Positions 23,216 to 32,177 of a DNA stretch of 48,144 nt are shown in pieces. Source of the DNA: Ruminococcus sp. (GTDB lineage: Bacteria > Bacillota > Clostridia > Oscillospirales > Acutalibacteraceae); contig JAFUKO010000010.1 of NCBI GenBank assembly GCA_017473555.1, positions 1-48,144 on the forward strand, read 5' to 3'. The position numbers were made by a program, and so were the translations under genes. Under the pieces are notes generated by a model. That model made no database searches and was not told the DNA's origin. It saw nothing but the letters and a program-made list of their open reading frames with translations. How positions within the stretch are numbered: the stretch's first letter is position 1; each line of letters starts with the position of its first letter.

Positions 23216-24574
23216 TTATTCGGCTGTGTACATTCTGTACATAGCTTCTAAGCAAATCTGGGCGTGCTTAAAGAATTTCTCAACGTCAATACACTCGTTT
23301 GCGTTGTGGATGTTAGAAACCTCGTCCTTGAATACAGGACCGAAAGCAACACCCTTGCCACCGAGCATTCTTGCGTATGTACCGCCACCGGTGGAGTATA
23401 AGTCAGGCTTTTCGCCCATAATCTCCTCGTATGAGTCAGAGAGTAACTTAATAAGCTCGCTGTCTTCCTGTAAATATAAAGGCTTTGAATGTTTTAGTAC
23501 CTTAACGTGAAGGTTTTCGTTAGCAGCAGCCTTTGTTACTGTATCGAGAATATTCTCGCCATTGATTGTAGCAGGGTATCTGATATCAACAGTACATGTT
23601 GCGTAACCTTCATCAATGTGTACGGTGCCAACGCTGATTGACAGCGGACCTGACTCAGCATCTCTTGTTTTAATGCCCATCTTAACGCCTGTGTTATCAA
23701 GACCGATGCAAGACTCGATAAATGAACAAACGCTACCTAAAGATGGCAGAGAAAAGTTTGAAGTAAGCAAGTCAACCAGAGCAACAGCAGCATTGTGACC
23801 TTTCTGAGGTTCACATGCATGAGCTGCCTGACCGCGGCTTAATACCATCATACCATCAATTGTATAGTAAAATTCGAAAGTACCTTTTTTTGCATCAGCA
23901 AGTCTTAACAGCTGGTGGTCCTCAGTTTCTGAACAGTCAAGCAGAGCGTAAGCAGTGTCAGGCACAGCGTTAACAGCTTTGCCTGAGTGAAGCTGAGTGA
24001 GTGTTGTGCCGTCATGAGTATCAGCGTAAAGCTCAAGCTGTAAAATACCTTTTTCACATCTGCAGATACCATATCTGTTGTCAGGAGTGAAAGACATATC
24101 AGGAACAGGCTCATGCTCAAAATATGTTTCTATATCGTGCATACCTGTTTCCTCACAGGTGCCATAAATAGCACGAATTGTGTTCTTGCCGATAACACCG
24201 CTTTCTTTAAGAGCTCTTAAGCAGTAGAGGTTGATAAGTGCAGCACCCTTGTCATCAGCAACACCTCTGCCATACATATAGCCGTCGCCGACAGAAAGCT
24301 CAAATGGTAAAGAATTCCAGTTGTTACCCTCAGGGACAACGTCAACGTGAGAAAGCACACCGCAAAGCTTACCTCCGCTACCGAGTTCAGCGTGACCAGC
24401 AAGACCATCATATGTCTTTGTAACAAGTCCGAAACTCTCAGCCTTTTTCATCATCCAGTCAAGAGCCTGAGTACAGTCGTCCTGAAAACCGGATACAGAC
24501 TTAATAGCAATAAGTTCAGCCAAATCGGAAATTATGTCAGCTTTATATTCTAAAATCTTTTCACCAAAACTCAT
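23216..24574 (-). CDS. pepV: M20-family dipeptidase, PepV-like
   Basis: 452 residues, cytoplasmic zinc peptidase of the M20A family (dipeptidases such as PepV). Motifs: LSHVDVVPEGNNW (first zinc His), GRGVADDKG (bridging Asp), YGTCEETG (catalytic Glu and ligand Glu), TPDNRYG, and NIHNANECIDV near the C-terminus with the last His. An insert of about 180 residues between the catalytic halves matches the lid domain. GCGGAGG precedes ATG 24574; upstream in-frame starts have no ribosome binding site. First gene of the operon running to licD; the next gene starts 10 bases on. Confidence 0.9.
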   Translation of the reverse strand: MSFGEKILEYKADIISDLAELIAIKSVSGFQDDCTQALDWMMKKAESFGLVTKTYDGLAGHAELGSGGKLCGVLSHVDVVPEGNNWNSLPFELSVGDGYMYGRGVADDKGAALINLYCLRALKESGVIGKNTIRAIYGTCEETGMHDIETYFEHEPVPDMSFTPDNRYGICRCEKGILQLELYADTHDGTTLTQLHSGKAVNAVPDTAYALLDCSETEDHQLLRLADAKKGTFEFYYTIDGMMVLSRGQAAHACEPQKGHNAAVALVDLLTSNFSLPSLGSVCSFIESCIGLDNTGVKMGIKTRDAESGPLSISVGTVHIDEGYATCTVDIRYPATINGENILDTVTKAAANENLHVKVLKHSKPLYLQEDSELIKLLSDSYEEIMGEKPDLYSTGGGTYARMLGGKGVAFGPVFKDEVSNIHNANECIDVEKFFKHAQICLEAMYRMYTAE

Positions 24575-24643
24575 GTTGTACCTCCGCAAAATCTGATAAA
24601 TTTCAAATATAAAAAGTAATTCTTGTTGTTTTAAAATTAGTAC

Positions 24644-24672
24644 TTTAAAAATCATATTATTTTGTGTATAAT
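24644..24672 (+). promoter_or_regulatory. Promoter of yfbR
   Basis: TTTAAA, 17 bases, TATAAT, in the AT-rich gap 24575-24763 between pepV and yfbR. Further TATA-like boxes follow at 24680-24690. Confidence 0.5.
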
Positions 24673-24763
24673 ATAACCAGTATAGTATAACACAAAAGTT
24701 TTAAAAATGCACTATATATTTTACATTTATATGTAATTTTCTTAAATTTTGGAGGAGTAACCG

Positions 24764-25345
24764 ATGAATAGCCATTTTTTTGCGATAATGTCACGTATGA
24801 AATACATAAATCGCTGGGGTCTGATGAATAATACAAAGACAGAGAATATAAGCGAGCACAGTCTGAATGTTGCTATGATTGCACACGCTTTAGTTGTAAT
24901 CAGCAACAAGCGTTTTAATACAAACCTTAATCCTGAGCACGCTGCGATGCTTGGTATTTACCACGATGCGTCAGAGATTATAACAGGGGATATGCCTACT
25001 CCTATAAAATATTACAATCCAAAAATCAGCGAGGTTTATAAGCAGATTGAGCGAGTAGCGGAAGAAAAGCTTGTATCATATCTGCCGGAGGATTTTCGTG
25101 ATGAGTTTGCACCTTTACTTACCGTTTCTGATGAAGACAAGGAGTATGTGCCTTATCTTAAAGCAGCCGACAAGCTCTCCGCTTTAATCAAGTGTATCGA
25201 GGAAGAAAAAATCGGCAACAAAGAGTTTTCAAAAGCTCACATCGCCATTGAAACCGCACTCGAAAATATGAATCTTCCTTATATTGACGTGTTTTTAAAC
25301 GAGTTTTTGCCGTCGTTTTATCTCACACTTGACGAACAGGACTGA
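24764..25345 (+). CDS. yfbR: HD-domain 5'-deoxynucleotidase, YfbR-like
   Basis: 193 residues. HD phosphohydrolase with the metal-binding series NISEHSLNVAMIAH (first His), GIYHDASEIITGD (HD pair) and KAADKLSALIK (last Asp). Residues such as FAIMSRMKYINRWGLM at the N-terminus are typical of YfbR, which dephosphorylates deoxynucleoside 5'-monophosphates in nucleotide salvage. GGAGGAG precedes the ATG. Monocistronic. Confidence 0.9.
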   Translation: MNSHFFAIMSRMKYINRWGLMNNTKTENISEHSLNVAMIAHALVVISNKRFNTNLNPEHAAMLGIYHDASEIITGDMPTPIKYYNPKISEVYKQIERVAEEKLVSYLPEDFRDEFAPLLTVSDEDKEYVPYLKAADKLSALIKCIEEEKIGNKEFSKAHIAIETALENMNLPYIDVFLNEFLPSFYLTLDEQD

Positions 25346-25373
25346 TGTTTATTATTCAATAAGTACAATATAT

Positions 25374-25436
25374 ACACCGAAATTTACGCCGTTTCACTAC
25401 AACTTGTGAATAAATGTTGAATTTTGGTGTATTTTT
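25374..25436 (+). terminator. Probable terminator of yfbR, long loop
   Basis: ACACCGAAATT / AATTTTGGTGT (11 bp, one G-T) followed by ATTTTT. The 35-base loop contains a smaller stem TTCAC / GTGAA. The rest of the gap to the next gene holds a TATAAT at 25469 without a clear -35. Confidence 0.5.
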
Positions 25437-25533
25437 CTATTATAGAAAATAAAATCCATTTATTGATGTATAATAATTCTGTTTTACTATGTGTTAGTGT
25501 GTGGTTTAGAGCACATACGGAAAGGTGGTTTGT

Positions 25534-26670
25534 ATGGCAAAGTACAACGATGATTATGTTGATATCAGTTCCTCAAGCCAGGTAGACAAAGTATTCAGTA
25601 AGAAAACTAAAAATAAAAAGGGCAAGGCGAAAAGAGTTTTCGTGCTCATCCTGTCGATCATAATGCTCCTGTTTGGTACAGGAATGGTATACTACTATTC
25701 GGTGCTCGATAGCCTAAATTTTGAGGATATCGATAAAACCCAGCCTACAACGACAGACGGCTCTGACTCAAACGCCGTAAAAACAGATTCTCTCATCGGT
25801 AACGAGTACGTGCTCAATATCCTGCTTTTCGGACAGGATGCCCACGGTAACGGTAAGGATGACTTCGGTCGAAGTGATACAATGATTCTTTTATCACTTG
25901 ATAACCTTCATAAGAAAATCAAGCTGACTTCATTCCAGCGTGATACTTACGTTTACATTCCGGGATACGGTGACGGTAAACTCAACTCTGCGTTCAGCTT
26001 AGGCGGTGTACCTCTTGCCATCCAGATGGTTGAAGCGAACTTCGGTATCGAAGTTGATAAATATGCTTGCGTAGACTTTGACTCTTTCAGAAAGATTATC
26101 AATGTTTTAGGTGGCGTTGATATGGAGCTTTCTATCGAAGAGATGGAGTACATTAACGCTCAGATAGACGTAAACAACCAGCTTAGCAAAACCGAGTTCT
26201 TAGAGATTGATTACTCAAAGGACCCACAGATTGCTCACCTTGATGGTTATCAGGCTCTCTGGTACGCTCGTAACCGTGGTGCCGAGTCACTCGGTGGTAA
26301 CCCAGCGTACAGCTTCTCAGGTGATGACTGGGACAGAACTCAGCGTCAGCGTAAGCTTTTAGAGACAATTATGTTGAGTCTTAAGGAAGAGGCGTCTTTA
26401 ACCGACATCGTTGAAATTGTTAACGAAATCGGTCCGCTTGTTACTACAAACCTCAAGAAGAGCGACATCACATTCCTTGTGTCTAACTGTATGACATATC
26501 TCGATTACGAGATGATTGAGCTCGCTATTCCGACAGAAGGTAACTGGAGCTACGGCAGAACAGACGATATGCAGTCAGTTATCGTAATCAACGATTGGGA
26601 TAAGGTGAGATACGACCTTGCTTCATTTGTTTACGAAGACCTTGTAACTGGAACTAATACAACACCATAA
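25534..26670 (+). CDS. LytR-CpsA-Psr (LCP) family cell-wall ligase
   Basis: 378 residues. Cytoplasmic basic N-terminus, one membrane helix (about 35-57, RVFVLILSIIMLLFGTGMVY), a Thr/Ser/Asp linker, then the extracellular LCP domain. Family motifs: GRSDTMILLSL, TSFQRDTYV, KLNSAFSLGG, ALWYARNRG and DWDRTQRQRKLL, with the Asp/Arg residues that bind the polyprenyl-pyrophosphate substrate. Transfers teichoic acid or other glycopolymers to peptidoglycan. AAAGGTGG precedes ATG 25534. Monocistronic with a strong terminator. Confidence 0.94.
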   Translation: MAKYNDDYVDISSSSQVDKVFSKKTKNKKGKAKRVFVLILSIIMLLFGTGMVYYYSVLDSLNFEDIDKTQPTTTDGSDSNAVKTDSLIGNEYVLNILLFGQDAHGNGKDDFGRSDTMILLSLDNLHKKIKLTSFQRDTYVYIPGYGDGKLNSAFSLGGVPLAIQMVEANFGIEVDKYACVDFDSFRKIINVLGGVDMELSIEEMEYINAQIDVNNQLSKTEFLEIDYSKDPQIAHLDGYQALWYARNRGAESLGGNPAYSFSGDDWDRTQRQRKLLETIMLSLKEEASLTDIVEIVNEIGPLVTTNLKKSDITFLVSNCMTYLDYEMIELAIPTEGNWSYGRTDDMQSVIVINDWDKVRYDLASFVYEDLVTGTNTTP

Positions 26671-26673
26671 ATG

Positions 26674-26708
26674 AAAACCGCTGTATTTTTTACAGCGGTT
26701 TTTTCTTT
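26674..26708 (+). terminator. Terminator of the LCP gene
   Basis: Perfect 12-bp stem AAAACCGCTGTA / TACAGCGGTTTT, loop of five T, T-rich tail. Confidence 0.92.
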
Positions 26709-26741
26709 TTTTATGCAAAGTTCTAAAACTTTACAGATAAC

Positions 26742-26771
26742 TTGACAGATGTAAAATATAAAGCGTATAAT
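26742..26771 (+). promoter_or_regulatory. Promoter of the nad operon
   Basis: TTGACA, 18 bases, TATAAT: full consensus. ACAGAT occurs twice just upstream and across the -35 (26733-26738 and 26745-26750), and GACAG recurs right after the -10 (26772-26776). These are possible NiaR contacts, but I cannot match them to a known NiaR box with certainty. Confidence 0.85.
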
Positions 26772-26806
26772 GACAGCAATTTAATAAGTAAGGGTAGAGT
26801 ATTGTT

Positions 26807-27706
26807 ATGGAAAGTCAGATTAATAAACTCAAACAAGAGAAAAATGCTGTTGTTCTAGCTCACTATTACGCACCGGACGAAGCTCAGAAAATTGCAGATT
26901 ATGTCGGAGATTCCTTTTATCTTGCAAAAATCGCAAAGCAAACTACAGCTGATATAATCGTATTCTGCGGTGTTTATTTTATGGGAGAAAGTGCAAAGAT
27001 TTTAAATCCCGACAAAAAGGTATTAATGCCTGATTTGACTGCGGATTGTCCTATGGCTCATATGGTAAAAGACAGCAGAATAGAAGAGCTCAAAGCTTTG
27101 TATGATGATTTGTGCGTTGTGTGTTATATTAACTCAACCGCTGAACTTAAATGCAAAAGTGACGTTTGTGTTACATCATCAAATGCTGTGGATATCGTAA
27201 ATTCTCTAGATAGTAATAATATATTTTTTATTCCTGATAAAAATCTGGGTAGCTTTGTATCAGAACAGCTACCACATAAAAATATTATCTTAAACGACGG
27301 ATGCTGTCCGATACACGCAGCTCTGACTGCACAGCAGGTTTTAGCTCAAAAAGCTAAGCACAAAAACGCTTTAGTGCTCACTCACCCTGAATGTGAAAAG
27401 GAAGTTTTAGAGCTGTCTGATTTTATCGGAAGCACCTTGGATATATTGAAATTTGCAACAAACAGCGAGCATGATGAGTTTATCATCTGTACCGAAAAGG
27501 GGATTTTATATGAGCTTGCAACAAGAAATCCGAACAAAAAGTTCTATTTCCCTGAGCCTAACCCTTGCTGTGCGGATATGAAGCTTAATACCTTGGAGAA
27601 TATTTTATCTGTGCTTGAAAAAGAAGACAAAGAAGTAAACGTTAGTGACGAAGTAAGAGAAAAAGCTCTTGTACCTCTCAATAGGATGCTCGAGCTTGGT
27701 AAGTGA
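26807..27706 (+). CDS. nadA: Quinolinate synthase A
   Basis: 299 residues, the short [4Fe-4S] form. Condenses iminoaspartate with dihydroxyacetone phosphate to quinolinate, the second step of de novo NAD synthesis. Motifs: LAHYYAPDEAQKIADYVGDS near the N-terminus, VFCGVYFMGESAKIL, and the three cluster Cys in VCYINSTAELK (about 105), DGCCPIHA (about 166) and PEPNPCCADMKLNTLE (about 253). First gene of nadA-nadB-nadC-niaR. Its ribosome binding site (AAGGGTAG) is rather far from the ATG. Confidence 0.96.
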   Translation: MESQINKLKQEKNAVVLAHYYAPDEAQKIADYVGDSFYLAKIAKQTTADIIVFCGVYFMGESAKILNPDKKVLMPDLTADCPMAHMVKDSRIEELKALYDDLCVVCYINSTAELKCKSDVCVTSSNAVDIVNSLDSNNIFFIPDKNLGSFVSEQLPHKNIILNDGCCPIHAALTAQQVLAQKAKHKNALVLTHPECEKEVLELSDFIGSTLDILKFATNSEHDEFIICTEKGILYELATRNPNKKFYFPEPNPCCADMKLNTLENILSVLEKEDKEVNVSDEVREKALVPLNRMLELGK

Positions 27707-27710
27707 TATT

Positions 27711-28985
27711 ATGAAAACTGATATTGTAATTGTCGGATGTGGTGTATCGGGGCTTTACTGTGCCCTGAATTTACCGAAAAAGAATAGAATAACAATTGTT
27801 TCAAAGAACAAGGCGACAAAAAGCGATTCGTTTTTGGCACAGGGCGGTATCTGTGTGTTGAGAGATGAGCGTGATTATGATTCGTTTTACGAGGATACAA
27901 TGAAAGCGGGACATTACGAGAATGACCCTGACTCTGTGGAAATTATGATTCGTTCATCCAGAGAAATTATCGCTGATTTAGTGTCATTCGGAGTGGATTT
28001 TGAAAAGAACGGCGAGAAATTCCATTATACCCGTGAAGGTGCACATTCACGCCCTCGTATTCTTTTCCACGAGGATGAAACAGGCAAGGAGATAACCTCG
28101 CATTTGCTTGAAGAAGCTAAAAAACGTAAGAATATCACACTCATTGAGAATTTTACGATGGTCGATTTAATTTGTGAGAATAACGTATGTCGAGGAATAA
28201 TCGGACATGATGAAAACGGTGAGTATAAAAGTATTATGGCTAATTTTACTGTCCTTGCAACAGGCGGTATAGGAGGGCTTTTCGAACATTCCACTAACTA
28301 TCGTCACTTAACCGGCGACGCATTGGCACTGGCTCTAAAACACAATATTAAACTCAAAGATATAAACTATATCCAGATTCACCCGACAACGCTTTATTGT
28401 AAAAACAGCGGCAGAGAATTTCTGATTTCCGAGTCTGTAAGGGGCGAGGGGGCTATTCTGTTAAATTCAAAGGGAGAACGTTTTGTTGATGAGCTTCAGC
28501 CTAGAGATGTTGTAGCAAATGCTATATTTGATGAAATGAAAAAAGAGGGCACAGAACACGTCTGGCTGTCTTTGTCCCCAATCCCAAAAGAGGAGATAAA
28601 AACCCATTTTCCTAATATTTATGAGCACTGTTTAAAAGAGGGATATGACGTTACAAAAGAACCTATTCCCGTAGTGCCGTCACAGCATTATTTTATGGGT
28701 GGAATCGATGTCGATTCTCACAGCAAAACATCGATGAAACGCCTGTACGCAGTGGGTGAAACCTCCTGTAACGGCGTCCACGGAAGAAACCGTCTTGCGA
28801 GCAATTCGCTTTTAGAAAGTCTGGTCTTTGCCAGACGTGCCGCAAGAGATATTATTTCAAATTATACAGAGCTTTCTAACAATACCGAAGTTATTGTTGA
28901 TAAAACAGACTACATCGGTTATCAGGAAAAATATAAAAAAGCAGTGCTTTCTGCTATAGAAGAGGAGAACAAGAAAGATGAATGA
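27711..28985 (+). CDS. nadB: L-aspartate oxidase
   Basis: 424 residues. FAD enzyme oxidising L-aspartate to iminoaspartate for NadA. N-terminal Rossmann motif VIVGCGVSGLYCALNL, then SDSFLAQGGI, the Arg-rich active-site loop EGAHSRPRILFHEDETG, and HPTTLY...LISESVRGEGA. The C-terminal helical extension of the about 530-residue E. coli protein is mostly absent, the usual clostridial short form. ATG 27711 is 4 bases after the nadA stop; an in-frame start at 27669 would sit inside nadA. Overlaps nadC by 8 bases. Confidence 0.95.
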   Translation: MKTDIVIVGCGVSGLYCALNLPKKNRITIVSKNKATKSDSFLAQGGICVLRDERDYDSFYEDTMKAGHYENDPDSVEIMIRSSREIIADLVSFGVDFEKNGEKFHYTREGAHSRPRILFHEDETGKEITSHLLEEAKKRKNITLIENFTMVDLICENNVCRGIIGHDENGEYKSIMANFTVLATGGIGGLFEHSTNYRHLTGDALALALKHNIKLKDINYIQIHPTTLYCKNSGREFLISESVRGEGAILLNSKGERFVDELQPRDVVANAIFDEMKKEGTEHVWLSLSPIPKEEIKTHFPNIYEHCLKEGYDVTKEPIPVVPSQHYFMGGIDVDSHSKTSMKRLYAVGETSCNGVHGRNRLASNSLLESLVFARRAARDIISNYTELSNNTEVIVDKTDYIGYQEKYKKAVLSAIEEENKKDE

Positions 28986-29829
28986 TATTACAATGAAAGT
29001 AAACGCAGATAAATTGATCTTAAGTGCATTATCTGAGGATATTACAAGCGAAGATATCACCACTGCATCCGTTATGCCGACTTTTCAGCTTGGTGAAGTT
29101 GAGCTTATTTGTAAGCAGGATGGCGTTATCGCAGGACTTAATGTGTTTAAGCGTGTGTTTGAATTACTCGATGAAAAAACAGAATTTGAGTTTTTCTGCA
29201 AAGACGGTGACAAGGTAAGTTGTGGCGAAAAGCTCGCTGTAATCAAGGGTGATATCCGTGTTCTGCTCTCAGGTGAGCGTACGTCATTGAACTATTTACA
29301 GCGTATGAGTGGTATCGCTACATACACCCGCAATATTGCCGACTTATTAGAAGGTACAAATACAAAGCTCCTTGATACAAGAAAAACAACACCTAATATG
29401 CGTGTGTTCGAGAAGTATGCTGTTAAGGTTGGTGGTGGCTATAACCACAGATATAATTTAAGTGACGGTATTCTGCTAAAGGATAACCACATTGGTGCTG
29501 CGGGAAGCGTCAGCGAAGCTGTAAGAATGGCTAAGGAGTACGCTCCGTTTGTCAGAAAAATCGAGGTCGAGGTTGAAAATCTCGATATGTTAAAAGAAGC
29601 ACTCTCAAGTGGTGCAGACATCATTATGCTTGATAATATGAGCGTTGAAGATATGAAAGAGGCTGTTGCTCTTTGTAAGGGCAAGGCTGAAACAGAGTGT
29701 AGCGGTAACGTAACTAAAGAGAATGTCGCAAGACTTGTAGATATCGGTGTAGATTATATCTCTAGCGGAGCACTGACTCATTCTTCACCTATCCTTGATT
29801 TATCCTTAAAGAATCTTCACGCTGTTTAA
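28978..29829 (+). CDS. nadC: Nicotinate-nucleotide pyrophosphorylase (quinolinate phosphoribosyltransferase)
   Basis: 283 residues, usual length. Converts quinolinate and PRPP to nicotinate mononucleotide. Motifs: SEDITSEDITT at the N-terminus, SGERTSLNYLQRMSGIAT, LDTRKTTPNMRVFEKYAVKV, GGGYNHRYNLSDGILLKDNH and EVEVENLDMLKEAL. Starts within the end of nadB, and niaR follows after 9 bases. No nadD or nadE is in the window. Confidence 0.97.
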   Translation: MNDITMKVNADKLILSALSEDITSEDITTASVMPTFQLGEVELICKQDGVIAGLNVFKRVFELLDEKTEFEFFCKDGDKVSCGEKLAVIKGDIRVLLSGERTSLNYLQRMSGIATYTRNIADLLEGTNTKLLDTRKTTPNMRVFEKYAVKVGGGYNHRYNLSDGILLKDNHIGAAGSVSEAVRMAKEYAPFVRKIEVEVENLDMLKEALSSGADIIMLDNMSVEDMKEAVALCKGKAETECSGNVTKENVARLVDIGVDYISSGALTHSSPILDLSLKNLHAV

Positions 29830-29838
29830 GAGGTATTT

Positions 29839-30351
29839 ATGAAAGCGTCGCAAAGAAGACAAGAAATAATCAATCTGCTTTTATCTGCGAAAGAGCCGAT
29901 ATCCGGTGCTGCATTAGCAGAGCGGTTTTCTATATCCAGACAAATCATCGTCTCCGACATATCAGTGATAAAAGCATCAGGCTTTGAAATACTATCCACA
30001 CATTACGGCTACGTTATGCAGAAGTCCCCGCTGTGTGAGCGTGTGTTCAAGGTTAAACACACGACAGACGAAACTGAGGACGAGCTGATGACCATTGTCA
30101 GCTTGGGTGGAACTGTAGTTGATGTGTTTGTATGGCACAAGGTGTACGGCAGAGTTCAGGCTCAGCTTAATATTTTCTCACCACTTCACGTCAAGCAGTT
30201 TATAGAGGGTGTTCGTAGCGGAAAATCATCTGAGCTTATGAATATAACCGGTGGTTATCATTACCACACTGTAAGAGCTGAAAGCGAAGATGTTCTGGAA
30301 AGCATCTTCAAAGCACTAAATAATAAAGGCTATATAGCGCCTGAAATATAA
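29839..30351 (+). CDS. niaR: NAD-synthesis repressor NiaR
   Basis: 170 residues. N-terminal winged helix (about 5-60, QRRQEIINLLLSAKEPISGA, FSISRQIIVSDISVIKASG) and a 3H domain (about 75-165) with the His residues that bind nicotinate in VFVWHKVYG, FSPLHVKQF and GGYHYHTVRAES. Represses NAD biosynthesis or niacin uptake genes when nicotinate is present. As the last gene of nadABC it probably controls its own operon. AAGAGGT precedes the ATG. Confidence 0.94.
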   Translation: MKASQRRQEIINLLLSAKEPISGAALAERFSISRQIIVSDISVIKASGFEILSTHYGYVMQKSPLCERVFKVKHTTDETEDELMTIVSLGGTVVDVFVWHKVYGRVQAQLNIFSPLHVKQFIEGVRSGKSSELMNITGGYHYHTVRAESEDVLESIFKALNNKGYIAPEI

Positions 30352-30356
30352 AAAAC

Positions 30357-30383
30357 AAGGCATCGCAGTTTTTGCGATGCCTT
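30357..30383. terminator. Bidirectional terminator
   Basis: Perfect 11-bp stem AAGGCATCGCA / TGCGATGCCTT with a 5-base loop between converging genes; the T-run is best on the minus strand (TGTTTTTT). Confidence 0.9.
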
Positions 30384-30404
30384 TGCTGTATTATTTAGGT
30401 GTAT

Positions 30405-32057
30405 TTAACTCAATTTTTCGAAACGTCTTATCTTCTTGCCGTCACGCTCAATTATTTCCCTGAACATATCGTATGGTCTGACCCACACTTCCTGTTCACC
30501 ATACATAGCCTGATAGATAACCATTTTCTGTTCGGTTTCGCTGTCTTTAGCAAAACCAAGAACTTCATATTCGTTACCTTTGAAGTGTCTGTATCTGCCA
30601 AGTGTAACTTCCTGTGGAGTTAACTCTTCATTGTTGTCAGGGGTAGGCTCCTCTTTGATGACTTCAGGAACAGCGACAGCATCGTAATTGTTTTCTTCAT
30701 CGAAGTTAATATTCAGACTTCCGTCATTTGAAACTAAAATCATCGAACTTTTTGCAGGGACATCAATAGCCATATAGCCGTTGCAGTGGTACTGATTGTT
30801 GCTGTTTAATACGTCTGTAAGAATACCGTTATATTCAGAGTTGAAGCCGATGTTTCTGGTTTCGCCACTCTGGTTAAGCAGTACAAATACACTCTGCTCT
30901 CCGTTTTTCATAGAGTAGCACAGATGCTCAAGCTGGATGTTTTCATTTTTGTACGCACCGTTTTTAAGTGCAGATAAAGTATGTCTGATTTTAGACAGCT
31001 TTTTGATATGCTCAAACAGCTCGTAGTTTGGATTAGGGATTTCACCCAAGTTGATGCACGGACGTAAATCATAGTCGCAGTGCGCAGTGCGTCTGCCTTC
31101 AATACCGAATTCGCTACCATAGTAAATAGACGGTGCACCAGGCATTGTGAACAACAGTGTGTGAACATTTTTAAGCAAGCTCTTGTCATTTAAGCTGCTT
31201 GCAATTCTGTTAACATCGTGGTTATCAACAAAGTTGTAAAGATAAAGATTCTTGTAAATACCGTAGTTTCCGAATTCTCTCTCCATAGAGTGAGCAAACT
31301 CAAAGTAGTTGTGGTCGTTGTGGCATGAGAAAAGTGCTTTGTATGCTTCGTAGTTAGTAACTGAGTCGAGTGTAGTATCATTTGCCCAACGTGTGTATTC
31401 ACCGCTTGTAATCTCGCCGTAAAGCCAGAAATCAGGTTTTTTACTTTTGCAAGTATGACGTAATTTCTTGAAAAACTCAAGGTCAACACAGTCGGCAGCA
31501 TCAAGTCTTAAACCGTCTATGCCGAATTCATCAATCCAAAATTTTACAGCATCGAGCAGGTGAGAGGTAACAGCGTCGTTTTGTAAGTTGAGCTTTACAA
31601 GGTCGTAGTGTCCTGCCCAGCCCTCATACGAGAAGTTGTCGCCCTTAGGACTTCTCTGGTCAAAGCGGATGTTGTAAAACCAGTTGCAGTAAGCTGATTT
31701 TATACCATTTTGCTGAATGTCTTTAAACGCAAAGAAATCTCTGCCAACGTGGTTGAAAACACCGTCGAGCAGGACTCTTATGCCGTTTTGGTGTAGTGTA
31801 TCACAAATCCTTTTGAAAGATTCGTTGTCACCGAGTCTGCAGTCAATTTTACGATAATCGATTGTATCGTAGCCATGTTTACTGCTCTCAAAAACAGGAT
31901 TGAATACAATTGCGTTGACGCCTAAAGTCTTAAAATGAGGGATAAAGTTGTAGATTTTATCAAGACGATAGGTAAGATTTCCGTCATTTTCTTTTGGTGC
32001 TCCACAAAATCCGAGTGGATAGATATTGTAAAACACAGTATCATTTAACCAATTCAT
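30405..32057 (-). CDS. Cytoplasmic GH13 alpha-glucan hydrolase fused to DUF1653
   Basis: 550 residues, no signal peptide. GH13 barrel (about 1-380) of neopullulanase/cyclomaltodextrinase or alpha-amylase type: DGVFNHVGRDFF (region I), nucleophile D186 in GLRLDAADC, acid/base E215 in YGEITSG, D281 in FVDNHDVNR, then MPGAPSIYYGSEFG. A C-beta domain follows to about 440, an acidic linker with EEPTPDNNEELTP, and a C-terminal DUF1653 domain (about 487-550, GRYRHFKGNEYEVLGFAKDS ... WVRPYDMF). It probably degrades imported malto-oligosaccharides or cyclodextrins; the exact bond preference is not determined. AAGGTGATAAAA precedes ATG 32057. Monocistronic. Confidence 0.92.
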   Translation of the reverse strand: MNWLNDTVFYNIYPLGFCGAPKENDGNLTYRLDKIYNFIPHFKTLGVNAIVFNPVFESSKHGYDTIDYRKIDCRLGDNESFKRICDTLHQNGIRVLLDGVFNHVGRDFFAFKDIQQNGIKSAYCNWFYNIRFDQRSPKGDNFSYEGWAGHYDLVKLNLQNDAVTSHLLDAVKFWIDEFGIDGLRLDAADCVDLEFFKKLRHTCKSKKPDFWLYGEITSGEYTRWANDTTLDSVTNYEAYKALFSCHNDHNYFEFAHSMEREFGNYGIYKNLYLYNFVDNHDVNRIASSLNDKSLLKNVHTLLFTMPGAPSIYYGSEFGIEGRRTAHCDYDLRPCINLGEIPNPNYELFEHIKKLSKIRHTLSALKNGAYKNENIQLEHLCYSMKNGEQSVFVLLNQSGETRNIGFNSEYNGILTDVLNSNNQYHCNGYMAIDVPAKSSMILVSNDGSLNINFDEENNYDAVAVPEVIKEEPTPDNNEELTPQEVTLGRYRHFKGNEYEVLGFAKDSETEQKMVIYQAMYGEQEVWVRPYDMFREIIERDGKKIRRFEKLS

Positions 32058-32079
32058 TTTTATCACCTTCTAAATGCGA

Positions 32080-32109
32080 ATTATACCATAATTACAGTTG
32101 CTTGGTCAA
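32080..32109 (-). promoter_or_regulatory. Promoter of the GH13-DUF1653 gene
   Basis: On the minus strand TTGACC, 18 bases ending TGG, TATAAT: consensus-like with an extended -10. Confidence 0.8.
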
Positions 32110-32177
32110 TTACTTGCTATTGAAAATAATATTTAGTTGTGTTAATATACTAGTATTAAAATTTAAAGAGGTAAATT

